Shown here one piece after another: positions 45,226 through 53,362 of a stretch of 64,000 nt of DNA. How positions within the stretch are numbered: the first letter of the stretch is position 1; each line of letters opens with the position of its first letter. Below the pieces are notes generated by a model that did no database searches, was not told the DNA's origin, and saw only the letters and a program-made list of their open reading frames with translations. Made by a program: the position numbers and the translations under genes. Origin of the DNA: Clostridia bacterium (lineage in GTDB: Bacteria > Bacillota > Clostridia > Oscillospirales > Acutalibacteraceae); assembly GCA_017416485.1 (NCBI GenBank), contig JAFQCH010000016.1, forward strand, positions 1-64,000. Reading direction: 5' to 3'.

Positions 45226-45280
45226 TTGACAGAAAGGGAAATGTGTGGTATTGTATAGGTGTGCTACCACAGATAGCACA
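45226..45280 (+). promoter_or_regulatory. Promoter and palindromic operator of the YtrA-type ABC operon
   Basis: TTGACA (45226-45231), 17 nt, TATTGT (45249-45254). A perfect inverted repeat TGTGCTA-7 nt-TAGCACA (45260-45280) lies on the transcription start. It is the natural target of the GntR-family protein encoded third in the operon. Confidence 0.75.
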
Positions 45281-45306
45281 GTTGAATCTCAAAAGGAGGG
45301 AAATGA

Positions 45307-47643
45307 ATGACACATTCTGTTCATTCCGCGCGAAAGCAGTTTTTGGTCACCTTTGCAAAAACGCTCAAAAAGAATGCGTTCCACACCGCCTTGCTGTTTT
45401 TGTTCATGCTCGTTTCGCTCAATGCGTACAATGTATCCGTACATTATGACATGAATGCAATCTATTACTACGACACCTTGCCGCAGATCAAGTACATTGT
45501 CGGCGGCATGTACATCGACTCTTTTATGATTGCAGTAACCTGTCTTGTGCTCGGTGTTTCGGCAATTCTTTTGTCGGTTTACAATTTCCGTTTTATGCAC
45601 ACCAAAAAGACTGTTAATGTCTATTACAGTTTAGGGGTCAGCCGTGCGACCCTGTTTGCAGGCAAATTTGTCGGCTGTGTGGTTTCGCAGTTGATTGCCG
45701 TTGCATTGCCGTTTCTCATTTGCGGGGTATACAATGTATACTTATACGGCGCAAGCCCCGAGCTGTGGAAAGCGATTCTGTATTACGGTGCGAGCATGCT
45801 CGCCGTTTCTTTGTATCCCTTTGCGGTGTGTGTGCTCTGCATGACCTTCAGCGGCTCCACGGTTGAAAGCCTTGTCTGCGGCGGTCTTCTGACCTTTGCC
45901 CCGTCGGCTTTGTATTACGGCACCTATCTTTTCAGCGAGCTGTTCCTGTCGGGTGCAAAGTTCTTTACATTCGTACGCTTGAAAGGTTTCCCCGATATGC
46001 GCGTCGAAAGTGCCTTCGGTGGCAGATTCATCTTTGCGGATTTCCTGTATCCCGTTACCAACTATGACTTCGGCGATGCACTCGCGCAAGAATATACGAG
46101 ACCCGTACCCGAATTCCCGTCGGTCGGCTATCCTGTTTTGTATCTCGGTTTGTTTGTGATTCTCGGTGTTGCGGCTCGGTTCTCGTTTGTATACGGCAAA
46201 ACCGAGCGTGCCACATTTTTGGGCTCCTGCCCGCGTCTGATTGCCGTTACCGTGTTTGCACTCGGTTCCATCCTGATTCCCGCAGGGGCATTGATTGTCA
46301 GGGAATACGGATTTACCGTGGTTGCAACCGCTTTCTGTGCAATTTTGCTTATCGGTGTTGCATTCGGCTTGTTTGTCGGCATCATTGCGATTCTTCTTCG
46401 CTCCAAAGCAAAAATAAAAGCACAGCTTCGCACGGGCGGCATTATGGCGGCGGCACTGCTTGTGTTTATGGTCATCTTCATCACGGGCGGCTTCGGATTT
46501 GAAAAGCGCATTCCCGCAACCGAAAAAATCACCGCCGCAGGCATCACATTTACTTCGGCACCCGGTGTTGTCAGCCACAGCGGCTATTACATATACAAGG
46601 GTGACAACCGCGATTTGTATGAAGGTCATGACCCGGATTATCAGGCTGACCGTTTTTTGGAGGCTTATTTGCAGACCGAAGGCATCTGGGGCGAAGGCTC
46701 GTTTGTGTATTTTGAAGACGAACAGAGCATTGAAACCGTCCGCAATATTCACGAACTGCTTATCAACGATCGTCGGAACACCTACAACAGCAGTTACTAT
46801 GGTTCTGTGATGGTGTCCTATAAACTCGCAAACGGCAGGGAACTGACCCGCATTTACAACCATACCCCCATTGAAGCCATGGTGCAATTGCAGGGCTTGC
46901 TCGATACGGAAGACTACCGCGAAGCTGTTGTTGCAGAGTTGATGTCCTATTTTGACGGGTATGAACATAACAACCTGATGCTGTTTTCCAAAAACTGCAC
47001 AGCCATGACGGATGTGGTACTGGAAGACAAAGACCGTGCCGTGCAGAAAGACTTGTTCAATGCAATCCTTGCAGACATCCGCAACGGCAATCTGCCGTTG
47101 GATTTTGAGAGTGACACGGCACCTTTGGGCTATATCACCCTGAATCATTTTGATGAAGGCGATTACAAACGCATCAAAGAGCCCGTTTATCACATCACTT
47201 ATTCTTATGATTATCCGTTTGTGCCTGTCTTTTCTTCCATGACCGAAACGCTTGCCGTTCTGCAAAGCTCGCAGAAACTGCAGTATTTTGAGGATGTCAG
47301 AACTCCCGTCCACGCAAGAATCTATGAAAATCCGCTGAATAATGAAAGCAAAGAAGAATTGTTTGCACGCAAGCGTATTCAGACCTTGCAGTTCAACGGT
47401 TTTATTGCAGACCCGGATTATTACAGCGAATTTGACCCGGAGAGTGTCATGCTCGTTCCCTTTGACACCGTCACCGTGGAAGACCCCGCACTTCTGAAAG
47501 AACTTTGTGAACAGACTTATTTTTCTTATTTTGTCAACGAACCCGGCTACTTCGTGCAGTTGCATTACAGTGACGAAGACGGTCGGATCACGGATGCACT
47601 CGTCTATGTACCCGCAGACAAAATGCCAGCTGCACTTAAATGA
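45307..47643 (+). CDS. Large ABC transporter permease (paralogue 1)
   Basis: 778 residues. A cluster of about seven membrane segments spans residues 25-235, further segments lie near 275-395, then a long extracytoplasmic domain (400-778). The motif RFMHTKKTVNVYYSLGVSR after the second helix is shared with the other permease of the operon (RFLHVKKTLNVYCSLGVSR), as are SPELW and TVESLVCGG. This is FtsX/DUF6449-like; the family name is tentative. Probably exports or senses a peptide or antibiotic with the ATPase at 48819. AGGAGGG site. Confidence 0.7.
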   Translation: MTHSVHSARKQFLVTFAKTLKKNAFHTALLFLFMLVSLNAYNVSVHYDMNAIYYYDTLPQIKYIVGGMYIDSFMIAVTCLVLGVSAILLSVYNFRFMHTKKTVNVYYSLGVSRATLFAGKFVGCVVSQLIAVALPFLICGVYNVYLYGASPELWKAILYYGASMLAVSLYPFAVCVLCMTFSGSTVESLVCGGLLTFAPSALYYGTYLFSELFLSGAKFFTFVRLKGFPDMRVESAFGGRFIFADFLYPVTNYDFGDALAQEYTRPVPEFPSVGYPVLYLGLFVILGVAARFSFVYGKTERATFLGSCPRLIAVTVFALGSILIPAGALIVREYGFTVVATAFCAILLIGVAFGLFVGIIAILLRSKAKIKAQLRTGGIMAAALLVFMVIFITGGFGFEKRIPATEKITAAGITFTSAPGVVSHSGYYIYKGDNRDLYEGHDPDYQADRFLEAYLQTEGIWGEGSFVYFEDEQSIETVRNIHELLINDRRNTYNSSYYGSVMVSYKLANGRELTRIYNHTPIEAMVQLQGLLDTEDYREAVVAELMSYFDGYEHNNLMLFSKNCTAMTDVVLEDKDRAVQKDLFNAILADIRNGNLPLDFESDTAPLGYITLNHFDEGDYKRIKEPVYHITYSYDYPFVPVFSSMTETLAVLQSSQKLQYFEDVRTPVHARIYENPLNNESKEELFARKRIQTLQFNGFIADPDYYSEFDPESVMLVPFDTVTVEDPALLKELCEQTYFSYFVNEPGYFVQLHYSDEDGRITDALVYVPADKMPAALK

Positions 47644-48506
47644 AAACAAATCTCAAAAAAATAGCAAACTACTACCGCAACTTACCCAAAAACGAATGGA
47701 AGGAACTGCGAAAAAGCGTTTCGACCGTGGAATACATCTTATGGTGGCAGGTCCGCGTGATGATGATTTTTTCCACCCTGATGGTGTATAAAGAATACCT
47801 CGAAACGGGTGAACGATTCGACATTCTCATTCAGCTCATTGCCAACACCGTTGCCGCATTCAGCGTGACACTGCTGCGAGTGATTTTTCCTAAGCAGATC
47901 TTTCTCGGACGTGTTCCGTATTCTGCAATGAAATACGGCATGGTCATTATTCTGTTCGGCTCTTACTGCGGCCATTATCTCGGCTGGTGCGGAAAACCCG
48001 GCTACGACACCTTCCTGCACGTCCTTTCGGGATTTCTGTGCGTGTTCATCTGCTATGAAGCCGTCATCAAGGGATTGCAAACGCAAAACAGACCCGTTTC
48101 GGGATTCATTGCATCCGTCATCGGCTTCGGCATGGGCTGTTTCGTAATGATTGTCTGGGAAGTCTTTGAGTTCACCTACGATTATTTTGTCGGCACGAAT
48201 CTGCAGGACTTTTTATTCAATCCTGCCGAAGATTATATCGTTTACCGTGTCTTCGGCAAGCCTGTCAACATGGCACAAGTGCCCGTGTTTGACACGATGA
48301 TCGATATGATCACCGCCGTTCTGGCAAGCATCCCCGCATCCGCCATTCTGTGGGCAAGAGTGGCACACAAACAGAAAAAAGAAGCACCTGCTTCTGCAAT
48401 ACACCCCGCATCCCCCCAAATTGAAATTACAGGAGGCGATGAAAAATGCTCCACATTGACCGACAGAGCCGCGTGCCTGTCTTCGAGCAAATCAAAAATG
48501 AACTGA
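47640..48506 (+). CDS. YjdF/DUF2238-like membrane protein
   Basis: 288 residues with about six membrane segments. Conserved residues GYDTFLHVLSGF, IVWEVFEFTYDYFVGTNLQ and VFDTMIDMITAV resemble the DUF2238/YjdF family of unknown function. It overlaps the preceding permease by 4 nt and, unusually, runs 61 nt into the following GntR gene in another frame, so its last 20 residues share DNA with the regulator's N-terminus. Confidence 0.65.
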   Translation: MKTNLKKIANYYRNLPKNEWKELRKSVSTVEYILWWQVRVMMIFSTLMVYKEYLETGERFDILIQLIANTVAAFSVTLLRVIFPKQIFLGRVPYSAMKYGMVIILFGSYCGHYLGWCGKPGYDTFLHVLSGFLCVFICYEAVIKGLQTQNRPVSGFIASVIGFGMGCFVMIVWEVFEFTYDYFVGTNLQDFLFNPAEDYIVYRVFGKPVNMAQVPVFDTMIDMITAVLASIPASAILWARVAHKQKKEAPASAIHPASPQIEITGGDEKCSTLTDRAACLSSSKSKMN

Positions 48507-48826
48507 TGACCCTCATTTCCTTGGGTGTTCTTACCCCCCACAGCAAACTGCCGTCCATCCGTCAGGTTGCGGCAGAAACGGGAGTTAACATCAACACCGT
48601 CAAAAAAGCCTTTTCCGAATTGGAATCGCACGGGGTCATCTATTCCGTTCCCGGTACGGGCAGTTACGTAAGTGCCGATGCCCTTGCCGATGAAAACTTA
48701 CGCAGAACCGCTTTTCAGGAAGTGGAAACGGCAGTGCTTGCCGCCAAAGCCAAAGGAATTGCTTTGGCTGAAGTGCTTGCAACGGTTCACACGCTTTACG
48801 GCGAGGAGGTAAACAACAATGCTTGA
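48446..48826 (+). CDS. GntR-family regulator, YtrA subfamily
   Basis: 126 residues. A winged helix-turn-helix (PVFEQIKNELMTLISLGVL, LPSIRQVAAETGVNINTVKKAFSELESHGVI, in part) is followed by a short helical dimer tail, as in YtrA. It has no ligand-binding domain. It probably represses its own operon by binding the TGTGCTA palindrome at 45260-45280. Start follows AGGAGG, inside the end of the preceding gene; it overlaps the ATPase gene by 8 nt. Confidence 0.9.
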   Translation: MLHIDRQSRVPVFEQIKNELMTLISLGVLTPHSKLPSIRQVAAETGVNINTVKKAFSELESHGVIYSVPGTGSYVSADALADENLRRTAFQEVETAVLAAKAKGIALAEVLATVHTLYGEEVNNNA

Positions 48827-49718
48827 AATTAAAAATGTTACCAAACGATTCGGAAACTACACGGCGGTGGAGGATCTTTCGCTGACCGTTCGCAAAGGCT
48901 CGGTTTACGGTCTGGTCGGCTACAACGGCGCCGGCAAGACCACGCTTTTGAAAACCGTGGCAGGCATTTACCGTGCCGACGGCGGCAAAGTGCTGATGAA
49001 CGGGGAAGACATTTTTGACAATGCCAAACAGAAACAGCATCTGTTTTTCGTGCCCGACGAGCTGCATTTTGAACCCTACACCACGCTTGAAAAAACTGCA
49101 AAGTTTTATAAGTCCTATTACCCCGATTTCAACAACGAAATCTTTGTCAAACTGACAGACCTTTTGGGGCTTGACCGCAAGGCAAAAGTGTCTTCGTTTT
49201 CAAAAGGTATGCAGAGACAAGCGGAAATGGCAATTGCCCTTGCCTGCAATCCGCAGGTTTTGCTTCTTGACGAAAGTTTTGACGGTCTTGACCCCGCAAA
49301 ACGCAATCTCATGAAAAATATGCTGCTCGAATATGCCGCCGAAAAGGAAGCGAGCATCATCATTTCTTCGCATAACCTGCATGAATTAGGCGATATGTGC
49401 GACCACATCGGCCTTATCAACGGCAAAAAAATCGTGCTCGATGCTTCCGTGGACGACCTTTCGGGCACTCGTTGCAAACTGCGTGCCGTGTTCAGCGAAA
49501 ACAAGGTCGAATCCGATTTTGCACACATCAACTACAAAAAAGTGGAAATTGACGGCAAAATCGTGGTGCTCACCATCAACAAAGCCCCCGATGTGGCGGA
49601 AGACCTGCTTCGCAAGATGAATCCGCTCTTGGTGGAACGCTTTGTAATGAGCGTGGAAGAGATATTCTTAGACGAAATGGAGGAAGGCGATTATGACTTC
49701 AAATCTATCTTCGGCTAA
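48819..49718 (+). CDS. ABC transporter ATP-binding protein
   Basis: 299 residues. Walker A GYNGAGKTTLLK near residue 36, signature FSKGMQRQAEMAIAL near 128, Walker B VLLLDESFDGLDP near 148, and the switch His in IIISSHNLHELGD. The signature has FSKGMQ in place of LSGGQ, typical of YtrB-type ATPases. It should power the two large permeases. GAGGAGG site. Confidence 0.93.
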   Translation: MLEIKNVTKRFGNYTAVEDLSLTVRKGSVYGLVGYNGAGKTTLLKTVAGIYRADGGKVLMNGEDIFDNAKQKQHLFFVPDELHFEPYTTLEKTAKFYKSYYPDFNNEIFVKLTDLLGLDRKAKVSSFSKGMQRQAEMAIALACNPQVLLLDESFDGLDPAKRNLMKNMLLEYAAEKEASIIISSHNLHELGDMCDHIGLINGKKIVLDASVDDLSGTRCKLRAVFSENKVESDFAHINYKKVEIDGKIVVLTINKAPDVAEDLLRKMNPLLVERFVMSVEEIFLDEMEEGDYDFKSIFG

Positions 49719-52107
49719 GCAATTCCGTACATCCTTTTTGCAGTCCTTAAAAAAGTTCAGTTTCCACGGTATTCTGGAGTTTTTGCTGCTTCTTCCGTTT
49801 TTTGCGGACATTCATTCGATGTTCAGAAATCAGGAGATGTACCTGAGCGGGCTTTCAGATTCTGATTATCTTGAAGCTTATGTCTTTGCACTTAACCGAC
49901 ATATGAGTACGGAAGAAATGGGCTATGTCTGCCTTGCGGTCGGGCTTTCTGCCATGTTCCTTGCTTTGCACTGCTGGCGATTTCTGCACGTCAAAAAAAC
50001 ACTCAATGTCTATTGCAGTTTAGGTGTGTCAAGAAGCACCCTGTTCTGGTCTCGTTTTGCCGCGTGCGCGGTACTTCTGATTACCCCTGTTGTGCTCGTT
50101 TTTGCAGGCCTTCTTGTTTGTAATCTGATATTGTTCGGCTCAAGTCCCGAACTGTGGACAGCAACGGGCATTTATACCCTTTCTTTTGTTGCCATTGCTG
50201 TGTTTGCATTTGCCATGACCACACTTGCCATGTGTGTATCAGGTGCAAGCGTTGAAAGTTTTCTGTGTTCGGGCTGTCTGATTGCCCTGCCCGTCACCCT
50301 GTTTTACGGGGTCAAATACCTTGCCGCCGCCATGCTCAAGGGCAATGCTGTTGAACACTGGCTGCACAATGTTGCAACAGGCGAAACCATGCACAATGGC
50401 TCGTTTTTGCCCGATTTCTCTTTCCTTGATTTTTTCCTGCCCGTTTCCGATTACCGATTCAGCGACGGTTTTGAATGGTACAAGATGGACGGCGAATGGA
50501 TGAATCCAGGCTGGTCTTACCCCTTGGTGTGGCTTGCCGTCGGTGCAGTGCTTTGTATGTTGAGTTTCATCTGCTTCAAGCACCGTAAAAATGAAAACGC
50601 AGGCTTCTTGGGTAAAAATCCCGCTCTTGTGGGTGCGTCCTGTCTGAGCCTTGCATTCCTGCTTGCCATGCCTGCCTACTTTGTAATGGACACGGCAGAC
50701 ATCCGCATTCCCGGGCTCGGTGCTGTGCTGATTGCACTCGGTACGCTCATTCTGTTCCTTGTCTACACAATCATCATGGCAATTCTTTTGCGCGGCAAAA
50801 AGACACTTGCCAAAGCCATGCCTGTTGCATTGTCGGTATGTGCCGTGTTTGTGATTGTCTGTGTCATCTTCCAAACGGGCGGTTTCGGTTATGAAAACCG
50901 CATTCCCGACAAAGAAAAAATAGAAAGTGTGTCCGTTTCGTGCGGCGGCTATCCGCAATTTGCAGATTCGGACAGTTCTTTCTATGAAAGTTATTACGGC
51001 GATTTGTGGTATGAAGACAATGAACTGCACAACCGCACGGACGAAAAGTTTGCGCTTGATCATCTTTCGTATTTTTATTCCAACTCCGCATCGCTCATCT
51101 GTAATCTGACGGATGAAAAGGATATTGATACCGTGCTTGCCGTCCACAAAATCATGACAGAAGCAAAAGAAGAGGATCTTGCGCTGTTCGGATACCCCGT
51201 TGCATTTCAGTACAAGCTCAAAAACGGCAAAACCGTCACCCGTTATTACGAAAAAGCCACCCCCGAGGTTATGGAAAAACTTCGTGATTACGAAAACCAT
51301 GAAGATGTGAAAACCAATTATGCGCATCAGTTTGATGACATTTATATTGAAAATGTATCACTGATCGCACCTGCCGCTTCGTCTGTGACGGTCATTCCGT
51401 GGAATATTCTGGAGCAAGGGTTTGAAACGGATCTTCGCAAGGCTTTGGTGCAGGATATCAAAGACGGCAACATGCCGATCTGCCGTTTTGACAATGTCGC
51501 ACCGCTTGGTTACATCTCGCTCAGCGGCAACATCCGCAGTTATGACCAGGACTATGATTACAGTTATGATTACGAAGTAGTCGATTATGGGTATGAAGTT
51601 GTTTATGCAACCACGGCTGTTGCGTTTGAGGATAGGTATGTCGGTCCCGAATTCTCCGAGCCGAAGACCTTTACCATCGCACAGTTGAGTAAGGACTTTG
51701 AATACTGCGATTTAAACAATATCTATCCCGTTTACGCGGGTATGAAAGCCACCGTCGCCGTGCTTGAAAAATATGAGCTGCTGCAATATCTGAGCGTTGC
51801 CGAACAGCCTGTGTCTGCCAAACTTCTGCGCACACCCTTTGCCGACGGTAAAGCGGAAAATATCGGCTATTACCGCAGTCAGTACTTCAGAGGCACCTAC
51901 CTTGCCCAAGAAAATATGTCATTCTCCGACATTATGCCCGACGGCAAATTCACGCAGGATGCAACGGTGCTTGCAGAACTTGTCAAAAATTCATTTTTGC
52001 ACTATCCCGTCACGCAGGACGGTTGCTTTGTGGCATTTGAATATGCAGACGGTACCTCGGTGCTGACCTATGTGCCGATTGAAAATGTGCCGGAAAATCT
52101 GCGCTGA
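49693..52107 (+). CDS. Large ABC transporter permease (paralogue 2)
   Basis: 804 residues, paralogue of the first gene of this operon: same membrane topology, with shared RFLHVKKTLNVYCSLGVSR, SSPELW and SVESFLCSG, and the shared extracytoplasmic segment beginning TGGFGYENRIPDKEKIESV (TGGFGFEKRIPATEKI in the other). It overlaps the ATPase gene by 26 nt. The two permeases probably form a heterodimer with the ATPase. Confidence 0.75.
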   Translation: MTSNLSSAKQFRTSFLQSLKKFSFHGILEFLLLLPFFADIHSMFRNQEMYLSGLSDSDYLEAYVFALNRHMSTEEMGYVCLAVGLSAMFLALHCWRFLHVKKTLNVYCSLGVSRSTLFWSRFAACAVLLITPVVLVFAGLLVCNLILFGSSPELWTATGIYTLSFVAIAVFAFAMTTLAMCVSGASVESFLCSGCLIALPVTLFYGVKYLAAAMLKGNAVEHWLHNVATGETMHNGSFLPDFSFLDFFLPVSDYRFSDGFEWYKMDGEWMNPGWSYPLVWLAVGAVLCMLSFICFKHRKNENAGFLGKNPALVGASCLSLAFLLAMPAYFVMDTADIRIPGLGAVLIALGTLILFLVYTIIMAILLRGKKTLAKAMPVALSVCAVFVIVCVIFQTGGFGYENRIPDKEKIESVSVSCGGYPQFADSDSSFYESYYGDLWYEDNELHNRTDEKFALDHLSYFYSNSASLICNLTDEKDIDTVLAVHKIMTEAKEEDLALFGYPVAFQYKLKNGKTVTRYYEKATPEVMEKLRDYENHEDVKTNYAHQFDDIYIENVSLIAPAASSVTVIPWNILEQGFETDLRKALVQDIKDGNMPICRFDNVAPLGYISLSGNIRSYDQDYDYSYDYEVVDYGYEVVYATTAVAFEDRYVGPEFSEPKTFTIAQLSKDFEYCDLNNIYPVYAGMKATVAVLEKYELLQYLSVAEQPVSAKLLRTPFADGKAENIGYYRSQYFRGTYLAQENMSFSDIMPDGKFTQDATVLAELVKNSFLHYPVTQDGCFVAFEYADGTSVLTYVPIENVPENLR

Positions 52108-52113
52108 TTTTTC

Positions 52114-52142
52114 TTGACAGATCCGAAAAAGAATTATATTCT
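52114..52142 (+). promoter_or_regulatory. Promoter of the TraX-like gene
   Basis: TTGACA (52114-52119), 17 nt, TATTCT (52137-52142). Confidence 0.75.
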
Positions 52143-52162
52143 TTATAAAGAGGTGATGTGCA

Positions 52163-52939
52163 ATGCTCCAAAAACTGAAAAAACTGCCAAAAAACCGACC
52201 GATTGAAAAATTACCCTTCGGCGGTATCACCGCCAATATGCTGCGACTGATCGCCATTCTTCTGATGATCAGTGACCATGTGTGGGCAACATTCATGTCT
52301 TTCGGCAACTGGATGACGTATCTCGGCAGACTCGCATTTCCCATTTTTGCCTTTCAGTTGGCAGAGGGCTTTGTGCACACCAAAAATGTAAAAAAGTATG
52401 CTCTGCGTCTCGGTATATTTGCACTGATTTCCGAATTGCCGTTCAACCTGTTTTATTCCAGCCGTTGGTTTAACCCCTATCATCAGAATGTCTTATTTAC
52501 GTTTTTGTTGGGACTTGCCGCCATGGTGGTGCTCGACAAAATGAAAAAAGACCGTACTGCAAAAACAATCGGTCTTGGTGTGCTGTTTTTGGTGCTCATC
52601 GGTGTCGCTTCGGTTATCACATTCCCCGATTACGGTTTTTCGGGGCTTGCCATGGTCGTTCTCTTTTTTGTCTGCCGTGATTTCCCCTTTGCATGGGTCG
52701 CACAGGCAGTCGGCATGGTGCTGATCAATATTGTGTTCTTTGAGGGCCTTGTTGTTCCCGTTGAACTGTTCGGTCATGCCTTTGAATTTCCGACACAGGG
52801 CTTTGCCGTGCTGTCACTTCTGCCCATCTGGGCTTACGGCGGTAAGAAGGGAAAATCGAACAAGTTTATTCAATACAGCTCCTACGGTTTTTATCCTGTG
52901 CACATGATCATCCTCTATCTCATCCGCTATTTTGCATAA
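52163..52939 (+). CDS. TraX family membrane protein
   Basis: 258 residues, about seven to eight membrane segments. The opening GGITANMLRLIAILLMISDHV and the GRLAFPIFAFQLAEGFVHTKNVKKY segment are typical of TraX. In F plasmid, TraX acetylates pilin; chromosomal Firmicute homologues have no known job. No conjugation genes are nearby. GAGGTGATG site. Confidence 0.88.
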   Translation: MLQKLKKLPKNRPIEKLPFGGITANMLRLIAILLMISDHVWATFMSFGNWMTYLGRLAFPIFAFQLAEGFVHTKNVKKYALRLGIFALISELPFNLFYSSRWFNPYHQNVLFTFLLGLAAMVVLDKMKKDRTAKTIGLGVLFLVLIGVASVITFPDYGFSGLAMVVLFFVCRDFPFAWVAQAVGMVLINIVFFEGLVVPVELFGHAFEFPTQGFAVLSLLPIWAYGGKKGKSNKFIQYSSYGFYPVHMIILYLIRYFA

Positions 52940-52943
52940 TACA

Positions 52944-52981
52944 AAAAGGATTGACCTCAAAATGAGTGTCGATCCTTTTTT
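52944..52981 (+). terminator. Rho-independent terminator after the TraX-like gene
   Basis: AAAAGGAT.GAC pairs with GTC.ATCCTTTT across a loop, followed by T. Confidence 0.85.
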
Positions 52982-52991
52982 CAGATTATTA

Positions 52992-53020
52992 TTGCAAATT
53001 CTGTCAAAAGATGTTAAAAT
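52992..53020 (+). promoter_or_regulatory. Promoter of the type I toxin mRNA
   Basis: TTGCAA (52992-52997), 17 nt, TAAAAT (53015-53020). Confidence 0.75.
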
Positions 53021-53026
53021 GCTTTC

Positions 53027-53118
53027 GGGCAAGGCATACCTTAAACGGTAGGCGGTTACCTTCCTTCCTGAATTTGGAGGGATCGGTTCTTTTTCCCTCC
53101 GGAAAGGAGGGGATTTGC
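53027..53118 (+). promoter_or_regulatory. Structured 5' leader of the toxin mRNA
   Basis: About 90 nt. A first hairpin region opens with CAAGGCATACC. Then GGAGGGA (about 53076) can pair with TCCCTCC (about 53094-53100), and CCTTCCTTCC (53050s) can pair with the GGAAAGGAGG ribosome-binding site. Such pairing would hold back translation, as known for other type I toxin mRNAs. Confidence 0.5.
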
Positions 53119-53223
53119 ATGACAACATATGAAAAGGTTTTTATTTTTTTGAACTTTCTCATTGCGCTTGCATCTTTTTCGTTGGATATACTCAATCATT
53201 TTTCCGACAAAAAAAAGAAATAA
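53119..53223 (+). CDS. Type I toxin, small membrane peptide (holin-like toxin family)
   Basis: 34 residues. It opens MTTYEKVFIF, has one hydrophobic helix (FLNFLIALASFSLDIL) and ends in SDKKKK. This matches the putative holin-like toxin family of Firmicutes (short peptides beginning M-x-TYE and ending in lysines), whose overproduction damages the membrane. The start has a very strong AAAGGAGGGG site. Its four lysine codons and stop lie over the terminator of an antisense RNA read from the other strand. Too short for most gene finders. Confidence 0.85.
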   Translation: MTTYEKVFIFLNFLIALASFSLDILNHFSDKKKK

Positions 53224-53301
53224 CCGCCCCCGTCTTCCAAATGTGAGGCAGTTATTTCTTAACATATAGGAAGGCTGACCGTCTATCGGTATGCCTTGTT
53301 C
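53205..53301 (-). ncRNA. Antisense RNA antitoxin
   Basis: About 95 nt, read on the minus strand. The 5' hairpin is AAGGC.TACCG-loop-CGGT.AGCCTT (about 53272-53298). The terminator stem is GAAATAAC.GCC/GGC.GTTATTTC followed by T, which overlaps the last codons of the toxin. The RNA is fully complementary to the 3' end of the toxin mRNA, the txpA/RatA-like layout of a type I toxin-antitoxin pair. A close paralogue lies at 18591-18682. Confidence 0.82.
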
Positions 53302-53307
53302 ATTTAT

Positions 53308-53336
53308 ATTATATCAATTCTTTTTCATTCTGTCAA
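53308..53336 (-). promoter_or_regulatory. Promoter of the antitoxin RNA
   Basis: Minus strand: TTGACA (53331-53336), 17 nt, TATAAT (53308-53313); stronger than the toxin promoter. It matches the promoter at 18556-18584 over most positions. Confidence 0.88.
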
Positions 53337-53362
53337 CACCCTGTTTTGGGTGTTCTTTTTTT
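53335..53362 (+). terminator. Terminator of the toxin mRNA
   Basis: AACACCC, loop TGTTTT, GGGTGTT, then C and seven T. The T-run reaches the stop codon of the convergent DAHP synthase gene. Confidence 0.8.

Noticed and set aside
45742..47649. Long minus-strand open frame of 635 codons
   Set aside because: It lies opposite the first large ABC permease, which has a ribosome-binding site, operator, membrane helices and a paralogue. The minus frame has low-complexity His/Cys/Asn-rich content and no site.
52163..52939. TraX as evidence of a conjugative element
   Set aside because: No other conjugation, mobilisation or integration gene is present; chromosomal TraX-like genes are common in Firmicutes.
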